Numbered from the stretch's first letter, positions 6,314-13,564 are shown. The stretch is DNA of 21,579 nt from DATBED01 sp035480695 (GCA_035480695.1 DATIHM010000067.1:1-21579); one strand, 5' to 3'. Program-made: numbers and translations. Notes: generated from the sequence alone by a model not told the origin.

Positions 6314-7234
6314 ATGCCTCTGTTTTCTGTGAATAAGGAGAAGCTGTCTTTAGTAAAAGAGCAAAAATTCTCTCTAGAAAGAGACGTTCAGCGGCTTACA
6401 GAGCAGAATCTGCAAGAAGTGTTTGGACTCTCTTTTGTTAGTAGCGAATTTGCACTTAATAATCTTAGAATCGACACTCTGGCATTTGACGAAGAAACGC
6501 GAAGTTTTGTTATTATCGAGTTTAAGCGTGATCGTAGTTTTAGCGTGGTTGATCAAGGGTTTGCTTATCTTGCGCTAATGCTCAACAACAAAGCAGATTT
6601 CATTCTGGAATATAACGAAAAGGGTCCAAAGCGGATTAAGCGCGAAGACGTAGATTGGAGCCAATCGCGCGTTCTGTTTATCGCCAATAGCTTTACCGCC
6701 TATCAGCAGGAAGCCATTAATTTTAAAGATTTGCCCATTGAGCTCTGGGAGGCCAAGCGTTACGACAACAGCATGGTGCTTTATAATCAAATCAAGGCTG
6801 CCAAAACCACTGAATCAATCAAGACGATTAGCCCCAGCGAAACAGTTCAACGTGTCAGCAGAGAAGTTCGCAGCTATAGTATTGACGATCATTTCAAACC
6901 AAGCTGGGAAGTGTCTAGGGAACTTTTTGATGCTCTGCGACCGCGCATACTTGAGCTTGACTCCCGCATAAACGAAAAATCTAACAAGTTTTATATCGGC
7001 TACAAAATAGGTTTTAACAATATTTGCGGAGTTAACATACAAAAATCTGGGCTCAAAATTGACTTGGTTCGTGTTGAAAAGAAAGACCTCAAAGACCCTG
7101 ATAAAAAATTAATCAATGTACCGTGGAAGGAAAGAGGGTGGGCCAAAACGACCACTTTCTATATTACTTCTCTAGAGGACCTGGACTATGCGATGTTCCT
7201 TATTCGTCAGGCCTACGAGAAGTTCTACAAATAA
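6314..7234 (+). CDS. Nuclease-fold protein with C-terminal DUF5655-like domain
   Basis: A soluble 306-residue protein. The N-terminal half (about 20-110) carries a PD-(D/E)XK-type core: E30, D54 in LRIDTLAFD, and E69-x-K71 in VIIEFKRD, followed by Q81 in a helix, as in NucS/DUF91-like nucleases. The C-terminal third (about 190-306), with FYIGYKIGFNN, LVRVEKKDL and a final DYAMFLIRQAYEKF helix, resembles the DUF5655 domain found beside restriction and defence genes. The gene is visibly AT-rich (for example 26 of 60 bases are G/C at 6361-6420, against 41 of 60 at 12541-12600), suggesting transfer. It lies 50 bp after the candidate restriction enzyme and may be a third component of the same locus or an independent defence nuclease. 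Catalytic activity is inferred. Confidence 0.7.
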   Translation: MPLFSVNKEKLSLVKEQKFSLERDVQRLTEQNLQEVFGLSFVSSEFALNNLRIDTLAFDEETRSFVIIEFKRDRSFSVVDQGFAYLALMLNNKADFILEYNEKGPKRIKREDVDWSQSRVLFIANSFTAYQQEAINFKDLPIELWEAKRYDNSMVLYNQIKAAKTTESIKTISPSETVQRVSREVRSYSIDDHFKPSWEVSRELFDALRPRILELDSRINEKSNKFYIGYKIGFNNICGVNIQKSGLKIDLVRVEKKDLKDPDKKLINVPWKERGWAKTTTFYITSLEDLDYAMFLIRQAYEKFYK

Positions 7235-7286
7235 ACTGTTAAAGCCTACTCAGTCTCCTGCGACACTCGCCCTTCGAGGCCATTAG

Positions 7287-7685
7287 CTAGTTGTGGTAAT
7301 ACCAGTCAATTGGCTCGGTAGAGTCGCGCACCTTGGCGAAAGTTAGCATGATTTCTCCCTCTTGGCAGTCATGCAGGTAGCGGCGACACATCTCGTCATT
7401 AGGGAGTTTTGGCAGGCCGTTTTGGTCATAGAGCTTCTCGATGCTTGCTTTATCTTCTTCTGTTAGCGGGAGGCTATCCAGCTTGCTCTTGGGCAGGTCC
7501 ATGACTTGCAAAGTCTCATCGTCTTCGCTGCATTTGGCGAGTAAGGCTTGGCCAATCTTTTGGGGCTCACTTTCGGCATAAAATACATGAATTTCGCCGG
7601 GCATTAGAAAGCCGATGACTCGGGGGAAATGGCGCCATACGCGCTCGGGGTGTTCTTGCCACGTTCCCATAACGACAGCTGACAT
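7287..7685 (-). CDS. Orphan protein of unknown function
   Basis: A 132-residue soluble protein with no signal peptide or membrane segment; I recognise no family. It is acidic, with two Cys pairs that are not arranged as a zinc motif. The N-terminal half (HPERVWRHFPRVIGFLMPG) looks like a small alpha/beta fold and the middle is charged and helical. The reading frame is well supported: on the minus strand TTGCAA (7719-7714), a 16-bp spacer, TATCGT (7697-7692) and then 6 nt lead into the ATG at 7685, and the next in-frame ATG is residue 6. It is transcribed divergently from the membrane protein at 7757 across a 71-bp gap. A weak resemblance to the orphan at 8310-8678 is discussed in the findings. 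Confidence 0.65.
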   Translation of the reverse strand: MSAVVMGTWQEHPERVWRHFPRVIGFLMPGEIHVFYAESEPQKIGQALLAKCSEDDETLQVMDLPKSKLDSLPLTEEDKASIEKLYDQNGLPKLPNDEMCRRYLHDCQEGEIMLTFAKVRDSTEPIDWYYHN

Positions 7686-7691
7686 ACCTTG

Positions 7692-7719
7692 ACGATAACA
7701 GATAAAAATCGGATTGCAA
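7692..7719 (-). promoter_or_regulatory. Leaderless promoter of the orphan gene 7287-7685
   Basis: Minus strand: TTGCAA (7719-7714), 16 bp, TATCGT (7697-7692), then 6 nt to the ATG. The predicted transcript starts at the start codon. Confidence 0.5.
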
Positions 7720-7742
7720 GAGTTGGGGTTGCCGAGGTCTGG

Positions 7743-7748
7743 TAAACT
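7743..7748 (+). promoter_or_regulatory. Extended -10 box of the YdjM-like gene
   Basis: TGG-TAAACT (TGN at 7740-7742), ending 8 nt before the ATG at 7757; no convincing -35. No Shine-Dalgarno is present in the gap. Confidence 0.45.
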
Positions 7749-7756
7749 AAAGCGGT

Positions 7757-8335
7757 ATGACAGCGCGGACGCATGATTTGGCGGCTATCACGGCACTCGG
7801 TGTCGTGGTGCTGGCGCAGCCGTTGCGCACGGTAACGCTGGCCACGGCCATCGTAGCGGTGTTCGCCAACCTCATCGGCGGCATCACACCTGATATCGAC
7901 CAGCCGACGGCGCCTCTGTGGCGCAACCTGCCGGTGGGCAAGCTGTTCGGCAAGGTGTTCGACGAGCTCAGCGGCGGGCACCGTTTCTTGACGCACTCGC
8001 TGCTCGGCCTGGCCCTGTTCGGCTTTCTGGCCCATCTGTTATTGGTGTTTTTGCATCCAATAATGCCGCGCGTCGACATCGGCCTGGTCTGGTGGGCGTT
8101 CATGATTGGCATGGCCAGCCACCTGATGATGGACACGCTGACCAAAGAGGGCGTGCCGTGGCTGTTGCCGATTCCGGTCAAGTTCGGCTTTCCGCCGCTA
8201 AAGAAGTTCCGCGTCACGACCGGCCACTGGGTCGAGAACTTCGTCGTTTTCCCGCTGTTATTGCTGTTCAACGTCTGGCTCTATGCCAGCCATTACGAAA
8301 AACTTTTAACTATTGTCCACCACCATTTGGTTTAG
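7757..8335 (+). CDS. YdjM/DUF457-family membrane metal-dependent hydrolase
   Basis: A 192-residue inner-membrane protein of the YdjM/DUF457 family, predicted to be metal-dependent hydrolases, substrate unknown. Expected acidic and His motifs are present: PDID (45-48), HRFLTHS (75-81) where two His flank an Arg, and SHLMMDTLTKEGV (121-133) with a His and an Asp. Hydrophobic segments lie at about 8-42, 81-102, 109-124 and 163-178. The C-terminal HYEKLLTIVHHHLV is cytosolic or re-entrant. In E. coli YdjM is LexA-controlled; no LexA box was recognised here. The last 26 bp overlap the convergent gene at 8310. Confidence 0.85.
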   Translation: MTARTHDLAAITALGVVVLAQPLRTVTLATAIVAVFANLIGGITPDIDQPTAPLWRNLPVGKLFGKVFDELSGGHRFLTHSLLGLALFGFLAHLLLVFLHPIMPRVDIGLVWWAFMIGMASHLMMDTLTKEGVPWLLPIPVKFGFPPLKKFRVTTGHWVENFVVFPLLLLFNVWLYASHYEKLLTIVHHHLV

Positions 8336-8678
8336 CCTCTGTTGCCCTTTGGGTCGCTAGCACGTAATAAGCCTGGCCCATCTCGTTCAGCAGTATCGCG
8401 AAGTAGATGGCTTTACCGCCAACATCAGTGAACTCGCAATTGGATTTGTTCTGGTCCATGTAAAAGTCGCCGATCGTTTCTTTATTTAATAGATTATTCA
8501 TCGGCAACGGGCACAGAGCAGCCTCGGTACTTTTTTTGTCGAGACAGGCTATCATGAGTAGCTGCGGAAATTCATCAGGTGGGAAATGCCTAAACCAGTG
8601 CAGATCGCCCGGTTCCATACTCTTAGAAAATTTACCGCCTCGAGCGTCAATGGGGCCCCACGAAAGTCTGGTTGACAT
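8310..8678 (-). CDS. Orphan protein of unknown function
   Basis: From ATG at 8678 the protein is 122 residues, soluble and unrecognised. The upstream in-frame ATGs at 8696 and 8684 lie before or directly at the end of the -10 box (TATTGT, 8690-8685), which has TTGCCT 16 bp further upstream; the ATG at 8678 sits the usual 6 nt downstream and is therefore preferred. The middle contains HWFRHFPPDEFPQLLMI and a YMDQN motif; the end KAIYFAILLNEMGQAYYVLA looks like a beta hairpin and helix. The tail overlaps the convergent YdjM-like gene by 26 bp. Function unknown; expression is supported only by the promoter and the intact frame. Confidence 0.55.
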   Translation of the reverse strand: MSTRLSWGPIDARGGKFSKSMEPGDLHWFRHFPPDEFPQLLMIACLDKKSTEAALCPLPMNNLLNKETIGDFYMDQNKSNCEFTDVGGKAIYFAILLNEMGQAYYVLATQRATEAKPNGGGQ

Positions 8679-8684
8679 ATTCAT

Positions 8685-8711
8685 ACAATACGACATTTAC
8701 AGGATAAGGCA
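8685..8711 (-). promoter_or_regulatory. Leaderless promoter of the orphan gene 8310-8678
   Basis: Minus strand TTGCCT, 16 bp, then TATTGT (8690-8685), 6 nt before the ATG at 8678. It decides between three in-frame ATG codons. Confidence 0.45.
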
Positions 8712-8726
8712 AGTAGCCAAGTCGGT

Positions 8727-8732
8727 TATACT
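8727..8732 (+). promoter_or_regulatory. -10 box (TATACT) of the DUF5996 gene
   Basis: TATACT ends 6 nt before the ATG at 8739. The block TATACTGAAAGCAT is identical to the one in front of the glycosidase gene (minus strand, 19997-19984). Confidence 0.5.
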
Positions 8733-8738
8733 GAAAGC

Positions 8739-9518
8739 ATGGAATTGCCGGAGCTGGTGCCGAAAGAGTTGAACCCGACGCGGGATTACCTTCAGGATGC
8801 CGCCAAGGTCATCGGCAAGCTGCAGCAGGCTTTTTTGCCGGAGACGCCGCGCGGTTGGCAGTACGGAATCGAGGTAATGATGCGCGGGCTGGCGACGCAG
8901 GAGTTCGAGCTGAACGGCCGGCCGACGCGGGCACTGCTCGACCTGGTACGCCACAAGTTGCGGCTCGGCAACGAGAATTGGCGCTTCCGCGAAAATCCGC
9001 CCGCCCAGCTGTTGGCCGAAATCCGCGCTTGGCTGAAAGAGCAGGGCAGTGACGCCGAAGTGGCCGAACCAGAACTGAATAGTGGTACGCTGGAGTTCGA
9101 CCACGCCCAGGGTGACCTGTACGGCCAGGCGCTGTGGTGGATGCACGAACAATTTAAAGAGTTGAAGGAATCGCTGCCCGACGGCGTCGCCAGCCCGATA
9201 CTGCTGTACCCGCACCATTTCGACCTGTCGCTGGCGTGGTTCCCCTTTGACAAGAACGACAGTGACGAGCGCCAAGTCAGCGTCGGCTGGTCGACCGGCG
9301 ATGAGACGATTCCTGAGCCATACGTTTATGTCACCGCATATCCTGAGCCGGAAGCATTCAAAAAGCTGGAGTTGCCGCCCGAAGCCCGCTGGCAAAGCGA
9401 CGGCTTCAGCGGTGCCGTTCTGCTACACAACGAGCTCGCCAAATCCTCAAATCCCGAAAAACTCTTCAAAGAATTCGCTTGGCCACTATTCTCGGAAGCT
9501 AAGCGTCTGCTTGGATAG
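8739..9518 (+). CDS. DUF5996 family protein
   Basis: A 259-residue soluble protein with no signal peptide. It carries the signature of the DUF5996 family: an N-terminal helical region with KVIGKLQQAFLPETPRGWQ, a FELNGRPTRALL segment, and in the second half LYPHHFDLSLAWFP (about 164-177) followed by VSVGWSTGDETIPEPYVYV (about 190-208), ending with GAVLLHNEL and a final helix. Members occur widely in bacteria with no known biochemical role. The His pair in PHHFD and the following acidic residues could bind metal, but that is only a guess. The start is supported by a TATACT box 6 nt upstream. It converges on the CNNM gene across a 93-bp gap. Confidence 0.8.
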   Translation: MELPELVPKELNPTRDYLQDAAKVIGKLQQAFLPETPRGWQYGIEVMMRGLATQEFELNGRPTRALLDLVRHKLRLGNENWRFRENPPAQLLAEIRAWLKEQGSDAEVAEPELNSGTLEFDHAQGDLYGQALWWMHEQFKELKESLPDGVASPILLYPHHFDLSLAWFPFDKNDSDERQVSVGWSTGDETIPEPYVYVTAYPEPEAFKKLELPPEARWQSDGFSGAVLLHNELAKSSNPEKLFKEFAWPLFSEAKRLLG

Positions 9519-9529
9519 TGTTGCGGAAT

Positions 9530-9593
9530 CAAATCCGAGGACTGGTTTACGGGCTTTGATTAAATATAAAGGTTAGCAAAACCGCAGGATTTG
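9530..9593. terminator. Weak nested stem-loop between convergent genes
   Basis: CAAATCC (9530-9536) pairs with GGATTTG (9587-9593), and inside it GGTTT (9544-9548) pairs with AAACC (9579-9583). The loop is long and there is no T tract on either strand, so it is at best a weak bidirectional terminator between the DUF5996 and CNNM genes. Confidence 0.25.
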
Positions 9594-9611
9594 GAGACGC
9601 AAAACTATCCG

Positions 9612-10604
9612 TCAGTCAGGGCGTTTTTGGCGGTCGGTTTCGTCTTCGATTTCGTGGCCGATGATTTCTTCTAGCAGGTCTTCGATGGTGACGATGCCGG
9701 CGATTTTGTCGTCGCGCTCGACGGGCATGAGGTGCGTGCCGGCGGCGATGAACTTGCGGAACATGGTGTCAAGCGCCGTCATGCTGCCGACCAGCTTGGT
9801 CGGCCGGAGCGGCAACTCGCTGACCCTATAAGAGCGCTCGTCGAAGTCGATGTCGACCAGGTCTTTCATGAGCAGCAGGCCGTAGCATTCGGTCAGCTCT
9901 TCGTTGAAAATAGGGATGCGGCTGAAGCCCTTGTCTTTGATTTCGTCGATTTTCGCGTCGTCGAGTATGGTGCTGCGCGTCAGCCAGTAAGTGTGGCGGA
10001 TATCGGTCATGATGTCGCGGACGCGCTTTTCGCTCAGGCCCAGCGCACCACGCATGATCTCAATCTCATCATCGTCCAGCTCACTGTTTTCGGCGTCCTG
10101 GTGCTCGGTAATCAGCAGGCCGAGCTCGTGGCGGCTTTGTAGACGGGCGCGTTCGTGGGGGAAAAGCGCATCCAGCAGGATTTGCAGCGGCTTGCTGATG
10201 ACGTAGGTGATGGCGATCATCAGCTTGAGCAGCGGCGCGAACAGGCTCGACCAGACGAGCGGATTTTTGCTGAACAGCGCCTGCGGCATGACTTCACCGA
10301 AAATGACGATGAGCAGCGTGCTGACGGCGCCGGCTATCCAACCGTCGAGTTTCTGGTCGAGTACCAGCGAGGTGGCCGACACGGCGGCGACGTTGGTCAA
10401 TAATATGGCGGCCAGCGTGAGGTGCGCCTGGCGCCTGAGCGGCAATACTCGCTTGGCCTGCTTGTCGCCCAGTTTGGCCTTGCGGCGCAGGTCGGCCGGA
10501 TCCAGCGACATCACGGCGATGTTGAGGCCCGAACAGATTGCCGAGGCGACAATGAGTAAGACAACCTCTACGGCGATTATTAAAGTGTTGCCCCCGCTGT
10601 GCAT
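9612..10604 (-). CDS. CNNM/DUF21 membrane protein with CBS pair (CorC/HlyC-like)
   Basis: The frame extends to a GTG at 10625, but that codon lies upstream of the -10 box TATACT (10621-10616); ATG at 10604 is the likely start, giving 330 residues. The N-terminal half is a DUF21/CNNM membrane domain with about three or four hydrophobic segments, including NTLIIAVEVVLLIVASAICSGL and LTLAAILLTNVAAVSATS, and the GEVMPQALFSKNP motif. It is followed by the acidic linker ELDDDEIEIMRGALGLSEKRV with IMT (start of the CBS pair), two CBS repeats (SRIPIFNEE and HLMPVERDDKIAGIVTIEDLLEEIIG) and a short charged tail. Related proteins are linked to Mg2+ or Na+ transport; CBS pairs bind adenine nucleotides. 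The C-terminal transporter-associated CorC_HlyC domain is absent. Confidence 0.9.
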   Translation of the reverse strand: MHSGGNTLIIAVEVVLLIVASAICSGLNIAVMSLDPADLRRKAKLGDKQAKRVLPLRRQAHLTLAAILLTNVAAVSATSLVLDQKLDGWIAGAVSTLLIVIFGEVMPQALFSKNPLVWSSLFAPLLKLMIAITYVISKPLQILLDALFPHERARLQSRHELGLLITEHQDAENSELDDDEIEIMRGALGLSEKRVRDIMTDIRHTYWLTRSTILDDAKIDEIKDKGFSRIPIFNEELTECYGLLLMKDLVDIDFDERSYRVSELPLRPTKLVGSMTALDTMFRKFIAAGTHLMPVERDDKIAGIVTIEDLLEEIIGHEIEDETDRQKRPD

Positions 10605-10615
10605 ATTTGCTTTTA

Positions 10616-10632
10616 AGTATAACACTTATAAT
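10616..10632. promoter_or_regulatory. Back-to-back -10 boxes of divergent CNNM and hydrolase genes
   Basis: TATACT on the minus strand (10621-10616) and TATAAT on the plus strand (10627-10632) are only 5 bp apart and point away from each other. The plus box ends 6 nt before the ATG at 10639; the minus box ends 11 nt before the ATG at 10604. Each polymerase would cover the other promoter, so the two should compete. Confidence 0.55.
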
Positions 10633-10638
10633 GGGGGT

Positions 10639-11472
10639 ATGGCTTTCAGGTTTTTGGACAAGTTTTGGCATAAGACGCTCGGCCGGCCGTACGTTTTGGC
10701 GCGGGCGATCGATATAGCCGGCCCCGGCCAGAGCGTGGTATTGCTGCACGGCATCGGCCGCACCAGCCGGGTGTGGGACCATGTGGTTTACGGCTTGGCG
10801 GCACGTGGCCTGCACATAGTCGGGCTGGATCTGCTCGGTTTTGGTGCCTCGCCTAAGCCCGATTGGCCAGTCTATAACTCAGATGACCATGCCGATGCCG
10901 TCATCGCCACCATCGAAAAGCTCGAGCTGAAGACGCCGCTGGTGCTGGTCGGCCACTCCATGGGTTGCCTGGTGGCCGTGCGGGTGGCGCGGCGCCGGCC
11001 CGACCTCGTCAAACATCTGGTGCTCTTCGAAATGCCGCTTTACGAGGGCCTGCCGCACAGCCGCAAGTACCGGCTTCGCACCGAACTCTATATCCGTTTC
11101 TACAAGTGGGTGATGGGCCTTCACCCGACTTTTGACCACGAAACCGAGCGTTTCGTCGAGCGGTTGGCCAGTAAGATTGCCGGCCTGGAGGTGACGCCCG
11201 AAAACTGGCAGCCGTTCGTGCGCAGTCTCGAGAATACTATCGTCAAGCAGACGACAGCCGAAGATATCAAGCAGCTCGACATGCCTATGGACGTGATTTA
11301 CGGCCGTTTCGATATGCTGGTCATCCGCGGCGAGCCCAAGAAGTTTTTCGGCAATGAAAAAGACCATATCAAGGCTTTTACGGTTAACGCCCGGCACGTC
11401 ATTTCGCCTTCGGCCAGCCAGTTCCTAGTGGAGCGCATCCTGGCAGCCTTGGCCGGTAAAAGCGGTGTCTGA
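10639..11472 (+). CDS. Alpha/beta hydrolase
   Basis: A 277-residue alpha/beta-hydrolase-fold enzyme. The oxyanion motif HGIG (37-40), nucleophile elbow GHSMG with S107, acid D225 in YGRFDML and H253 in ARHVISP form a complete catalytic triad. The cap region (about 130-210) is rich in Arg, Tyr and Trp, as in esterases or C-C hydrolases; the substrate cannot be named. The open frame reaches back to 10207, but that part lies antisense to the CNNM gene. The ATG at 10639 has TATAAT 6 nt upstream and starts at the expected distance from the fold. Its last 8 bp overlap the DNA glycosylase gene, so the two are probably co-transcribed and translationally coupled. Confidence 0.9.
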   Translation: MAFRFLDKFWHKTLGRPYVLARAIDIAGPGQSVVLLHGIGRTSRVWDHVVYGLAARGLHIVGLDLLGFGASPKPDWPVYNSDDHADAVIATIEKLELKTPLVLVGHSMGCLVAVRVARRRPDLVKHLVLFEMPLYEGLPHSRKYRLRTELYIRFYKWVMGLHPTFDHETERFVERLASKIAGLEVTPENWQPFVRSLENTIVKQTTAEDIKQLDMPMDVIYGRFDMLVIRGEPKKFFGNEKDHIKAFTVNARHVISPSASQFLVERILAALAGKSGV

Positions 11473-12034
11473 GCTGGATTGGTTGGAATTGCCGGCCGAG
11501 GAAGTTGCGCCGCGGTTGCTGGACTGCCTGCTGGAACGCGAGCTTGACGGCCAGAAGCTGGTCGGGCGCATTGTCGAAGTCGAGGCCTATGACCAGACCG
11601 ATGCCGCCAGCCACAGCTACCGCGGCCGCACACCACGCACCGATGTCATGTTCGGGCCGTCCGGCCATCTGTACGTTTATTTCACCTACGGCATGCACTA
11701 TTGTTGCAACGTGGTGTGCGGCCCGACCGGGTACGGCTCCGCGGTGCTCATCCGGGCGCTGGAGCCGCTGGAAGGGCAGGCCGCCATGAGCCACAACCGC
11801 CATGGCCTGATGGGCCACGAACTCACCAACGGCCCGGCCAAACTCTGCCAGGCGCTCCTAATCGACAAGACCCTGAACGGCCAGGACCTGCGTCAACCGC
11901 CACTCAAACTGATCCTAAAGCCGGCGCTGCCTCAAGCCGACATCGTGCAGGCCACCCGCGTCGGCATCAGCCAGGCCAAGGACGTGCCCTGGCGCTTCTA
12001 CATCAGGGGCAACCCTTTCGTGTCGCGGCCCTAG
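11465..12034 (+). CDS. mpg: 3-methyladenine DNA glycosylase, AAG/MPG type
   Basis: A 189-residue base-excision-repair enzyme of the AAG/MPG family, which removes alkylated purines such as 3-methyladenine and hypoxanthine. Family motifs are in order: RIVEVEAYDQTDAASHSYRG (35-54) with the catalytic Glu (E40), MFGPSGHLYVYFTYGMHYC (62-80) that builds the base-flipping pocket, LIRALEP, NGPAKLCQAL, and RVGIS with PWRFYIRGNPFVS at the end. The length is normal for bacterial members. The start is a GTG overlapping the stop region of the alpha/beta-hydrolase gene by 8 bp, implying translational coupling. No separate promoter was seen. Confidence 0.95.
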   Translation: MSELDWLELPAEEVAPRLLDCLLERELDGQKLVGRIVEVEAYDQTDAASHSYRGRTPRTDVMFGPSGHLYVYFTYGMHYCCNVVCGPTGYGSAVLIRALEPLEGQAAMSHNRHGLMGHELTNGPAKLCQALLIDKTLNGQDLRQPPLKLILKPALPQADIVQATRVGISQAKDVPWRFYIRGNPFVSRP

Positions 12035-12040
12035 CCGTGA

Positions 12041-12046
12041 TAGGAT
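12041..12046 (+). promoter_or_regulatory. Extended -10 box of the DUF475 gene
   Basis: TGA-TAGGAT (TGN at 12038-12040), ending 6 nt before the ATG at 12053. It overlaps the end of the glycosylase gene region and predicts a leaderless transcript. Confidence 0.5.
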
Positions 12047-12052
12047 AACAGC

Positions 12053-13048
12053 ATGCTCAAGCAATTCCGCTTCTCGGCCATCATTGCGCTTGCTACGGTG
12101 GCGGCGGTGCTGGTGACGCTCGGCGTTTCGGCGGCGCTGACCACCATCGTGCTTATCGCTATCGAAATCGCCTTCAGTTTCGACAATGCCATCGTCAACG
12201 CCAAGGTGCTTGCCAAGCTGTCGCGCTTCTGGCAGCAGCTGTTCCTGACCGTCGGCGTGTTGATCGCCATCGTCGGCATGCGGTTCGTTTTTCCGGTCGT
12301 CATCGTGATGGTGAGTGCCCACCTGTCTTGGGGAGAGGTCATCCACGAGGCGCTGCACAACCCCGCGGCCTACGCCAACCATCTTAGCGCCGCCCAACCG
12401 ACCATAGACGCCTTCGGTGGCGGCTTCCTGCTGACCTTAGCGCTCTACTTTTTGTTCGACGACAAGCGCGACGAGCTCTGGCTGGAGCACGTCGAAAAAC
12501 CTTTGCAGAAAATCGGCGGCCCGATCTGGCTACCACCGCTGGTGGCGGCCGGTGTCGTGGCGCTGGTTTACCTCAAGGCGGCAGATACGGCCGTGCTGAC
12601 CTGGGGATTGGCCGGCGTCGCCAGCTACATGCTGCTCAAGTTGTTAATCGACGGCATGGCACGGCTTGAACCGCAGAAAAGCAAGCAGTACACCGGCTGG
12701 GCGGCCTTTCTGGCTTTCATGTACCTACAGGTGCTCGACGCCGGCTTCAGCTTCGACAGCGTATTGGGCGCCTTCGCCATTACCGATAAAATCGTGCTGA
12801 TAGCCATCGGCCTCGGCGTCGGCGCGCTCTGGGTGCGCAGCCTGACCGTCGTCATGGTGCGCCGCGGTACCCTCAAAAACTACATCTACCTTGAGCACGG
12901 CGCGCATTACGCTATCCTGATGCTGGCGGCGGCCCTGCTAATCGGCATCTTTTTCGACATCCCGAACGCCGTTACCGGCATCGCCGGCTTAGGCATAATC
13001 GGCGCCTCTTTTGTGGAATCGCGCGAAGTTCTCAAGGGTCGGACGTGA
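12053..13048 (+). CDS. DUF475/TerC-like integral membrane protein
   Basis: A 331-residue membrane protein of the DUF475 family, related to TerC-type proteins linked to metal (often Mn2+) or tellurite homeostasis. About eight or nine hydrophobic segments are visible. The two signature repeats carry membrane-embedded acids: EIAFSFDNAIVNAKVL (38-53) and LDAGFSFDSVLGAFAITDKI in the second half. LEHGAHYAIL follows near the end. This internal repeat of a FSFD(N/S) motif is what one expects of a transporter with two inverted halves. It starts 18 bp after the glycosylase gene and has its own -10 box; the neighbouring Fur-type regulator and metal importer fit a metal-related theme, but that link is inferred. 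Confidence 0.9.
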   Translation: MLKQFRFSAIIALATVAAVLVTLGVSAALTTIVLIAIEIAFSFDNAIVNAKVLAKLSRFWQQLFLTVGVLIAIVGMRFVFPVVIVMVSAHLSWGEVIHEALHNPAAYANHLSAAQPTIDAFGGGFLLTLALYFLFDDKRDELWLEHVEKPLQKIGGPIWLPPLVAAGVVALVYLKAADTAVLTWGLAGVASYMLLKLLIDGMARLEPQKSKQYTGWAAFLAFMYLQVLDAGFSFDSVLGAFAITDKIVLIAIGLGVGALWVRSLTVVMVRRGTLKNYIYLEHGAHYAILMLAAALLIGIFFDIPNAVTGIAGLGIIGASFVESREVLKGRT

Positions 13049-13094
13049 GCATTGTCACATTGATTTTTGCGACGTGCGAGCATAAGCTAAAAAC

Positions 13095-13142
13095 GGAAGT
13101 GTGAGGCTTCCAACGGACCCGGGCGCGATTCGCCCCGGGTCC
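13095..13142. terminator. Stem-loops between convergent DUF475 and fur genes
   Basis: GGACCCGGG (13115-13123) pairs perfectly with CCCGGGTCC (13134-13142) around a 10-nt loop, directly before the fur stop codon; a smaller hairpin GGAAG/CTTCC lies at 13095-13111. Neither strand has a strong T tract (only TTAGGTTTT on the plus side). It probably serves as a bidirectional transcription barrier or 3'-end stabiliser. Confidence 0.6.
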
Positions 13143-13562
13143 TTAGGTTTTAGAGCAGGTTTCGCACAAGCCCTGGATTTCAAGCTGGTGGCTTTTCATT
13201 TTGAAGCGGTTGTGTGCGGCCAGAAGGCGTAGTTGGGTCTCCAGTTTGGAATCCTCGGCCAAGGCAATCGTACGGCCGCAGTTCGTGCACGTCATATGGT
13301 GGTGGTGGCGCTGGAAACGATCACTCAGCTCAAGCTTGTATTTCCAACCGATCTGCAACCGCTGGATTATGCCTAACTTTTCAAAAAGCGATACGTTGCG
13401 GTAAACGCTGGCGCGGTCGATGCCGGGGCAGGCGCGCACCAGCTCGGCCATGCTTTGCGGCTCCTGGCCCTGCAGGGCCTCGAACAATATCCGGCGCTGA
13501 CCGGTCATGCTCTGGCCATGCCGTTTCAAGGTGTACTTCAGTTCAGTCTGCCGGCTTGTCAT
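13143..13562 (-). CDS. Fur/Zur-family metal-responsive regulator
   Basis: A 139-residue Fur-superfamily repressor. The N-terminal winged helix includes MTGQRRILFEAL (19-30) and the recognition helix DRASVYRNVSLFEKLG (49-64). The dimerisation domain has the regulatory metal cluster RHHHHM (85-90), and structural zinc CxxC pairs C92/C95 and C133/C136. The frame extends upstream to 13730, but ATG at 13562 matches the family length and sits 7 nt after a -10 box. The divergent znuA-znuC-znuB operon and a shared operator-like repeat suggest it is a Zur- or Mn-sensing homologue that controls the importer and itself (inference); sequence alone does not fix the metal. Confidence 0.92.
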   Translation of the reverse strand: MTSRQTELKYTLKRHGQSMTGQRRILFEALQGQEPQSMAELVRACPGIDRASVYRNVSLFEKLGIIQRLQIGWKYKLELSDRFQRHHHHMTCTNCGRTIALAEDSKLETQLRLLAAHNRFKMKSHQLEIQGLCETCSKT

Positions 13563-13564
13563 GA

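Noticed and set aside
3626..7286. Integrative element with integrase or insertion sequence
   Set aside because: No integrase, transposase, terminal inverted repeats or tRNA site is present; only the typA-tail repeat and AT-rich composition suggest transfer.
10207..10638. Long N-terminal extension of the alpha/beta hydrolase frame
   Set aside because: It is antisense to the CNNM gene, has low-complexity Ser/Met-rich translation, and the -10 box and fold start point to ATG 10639.
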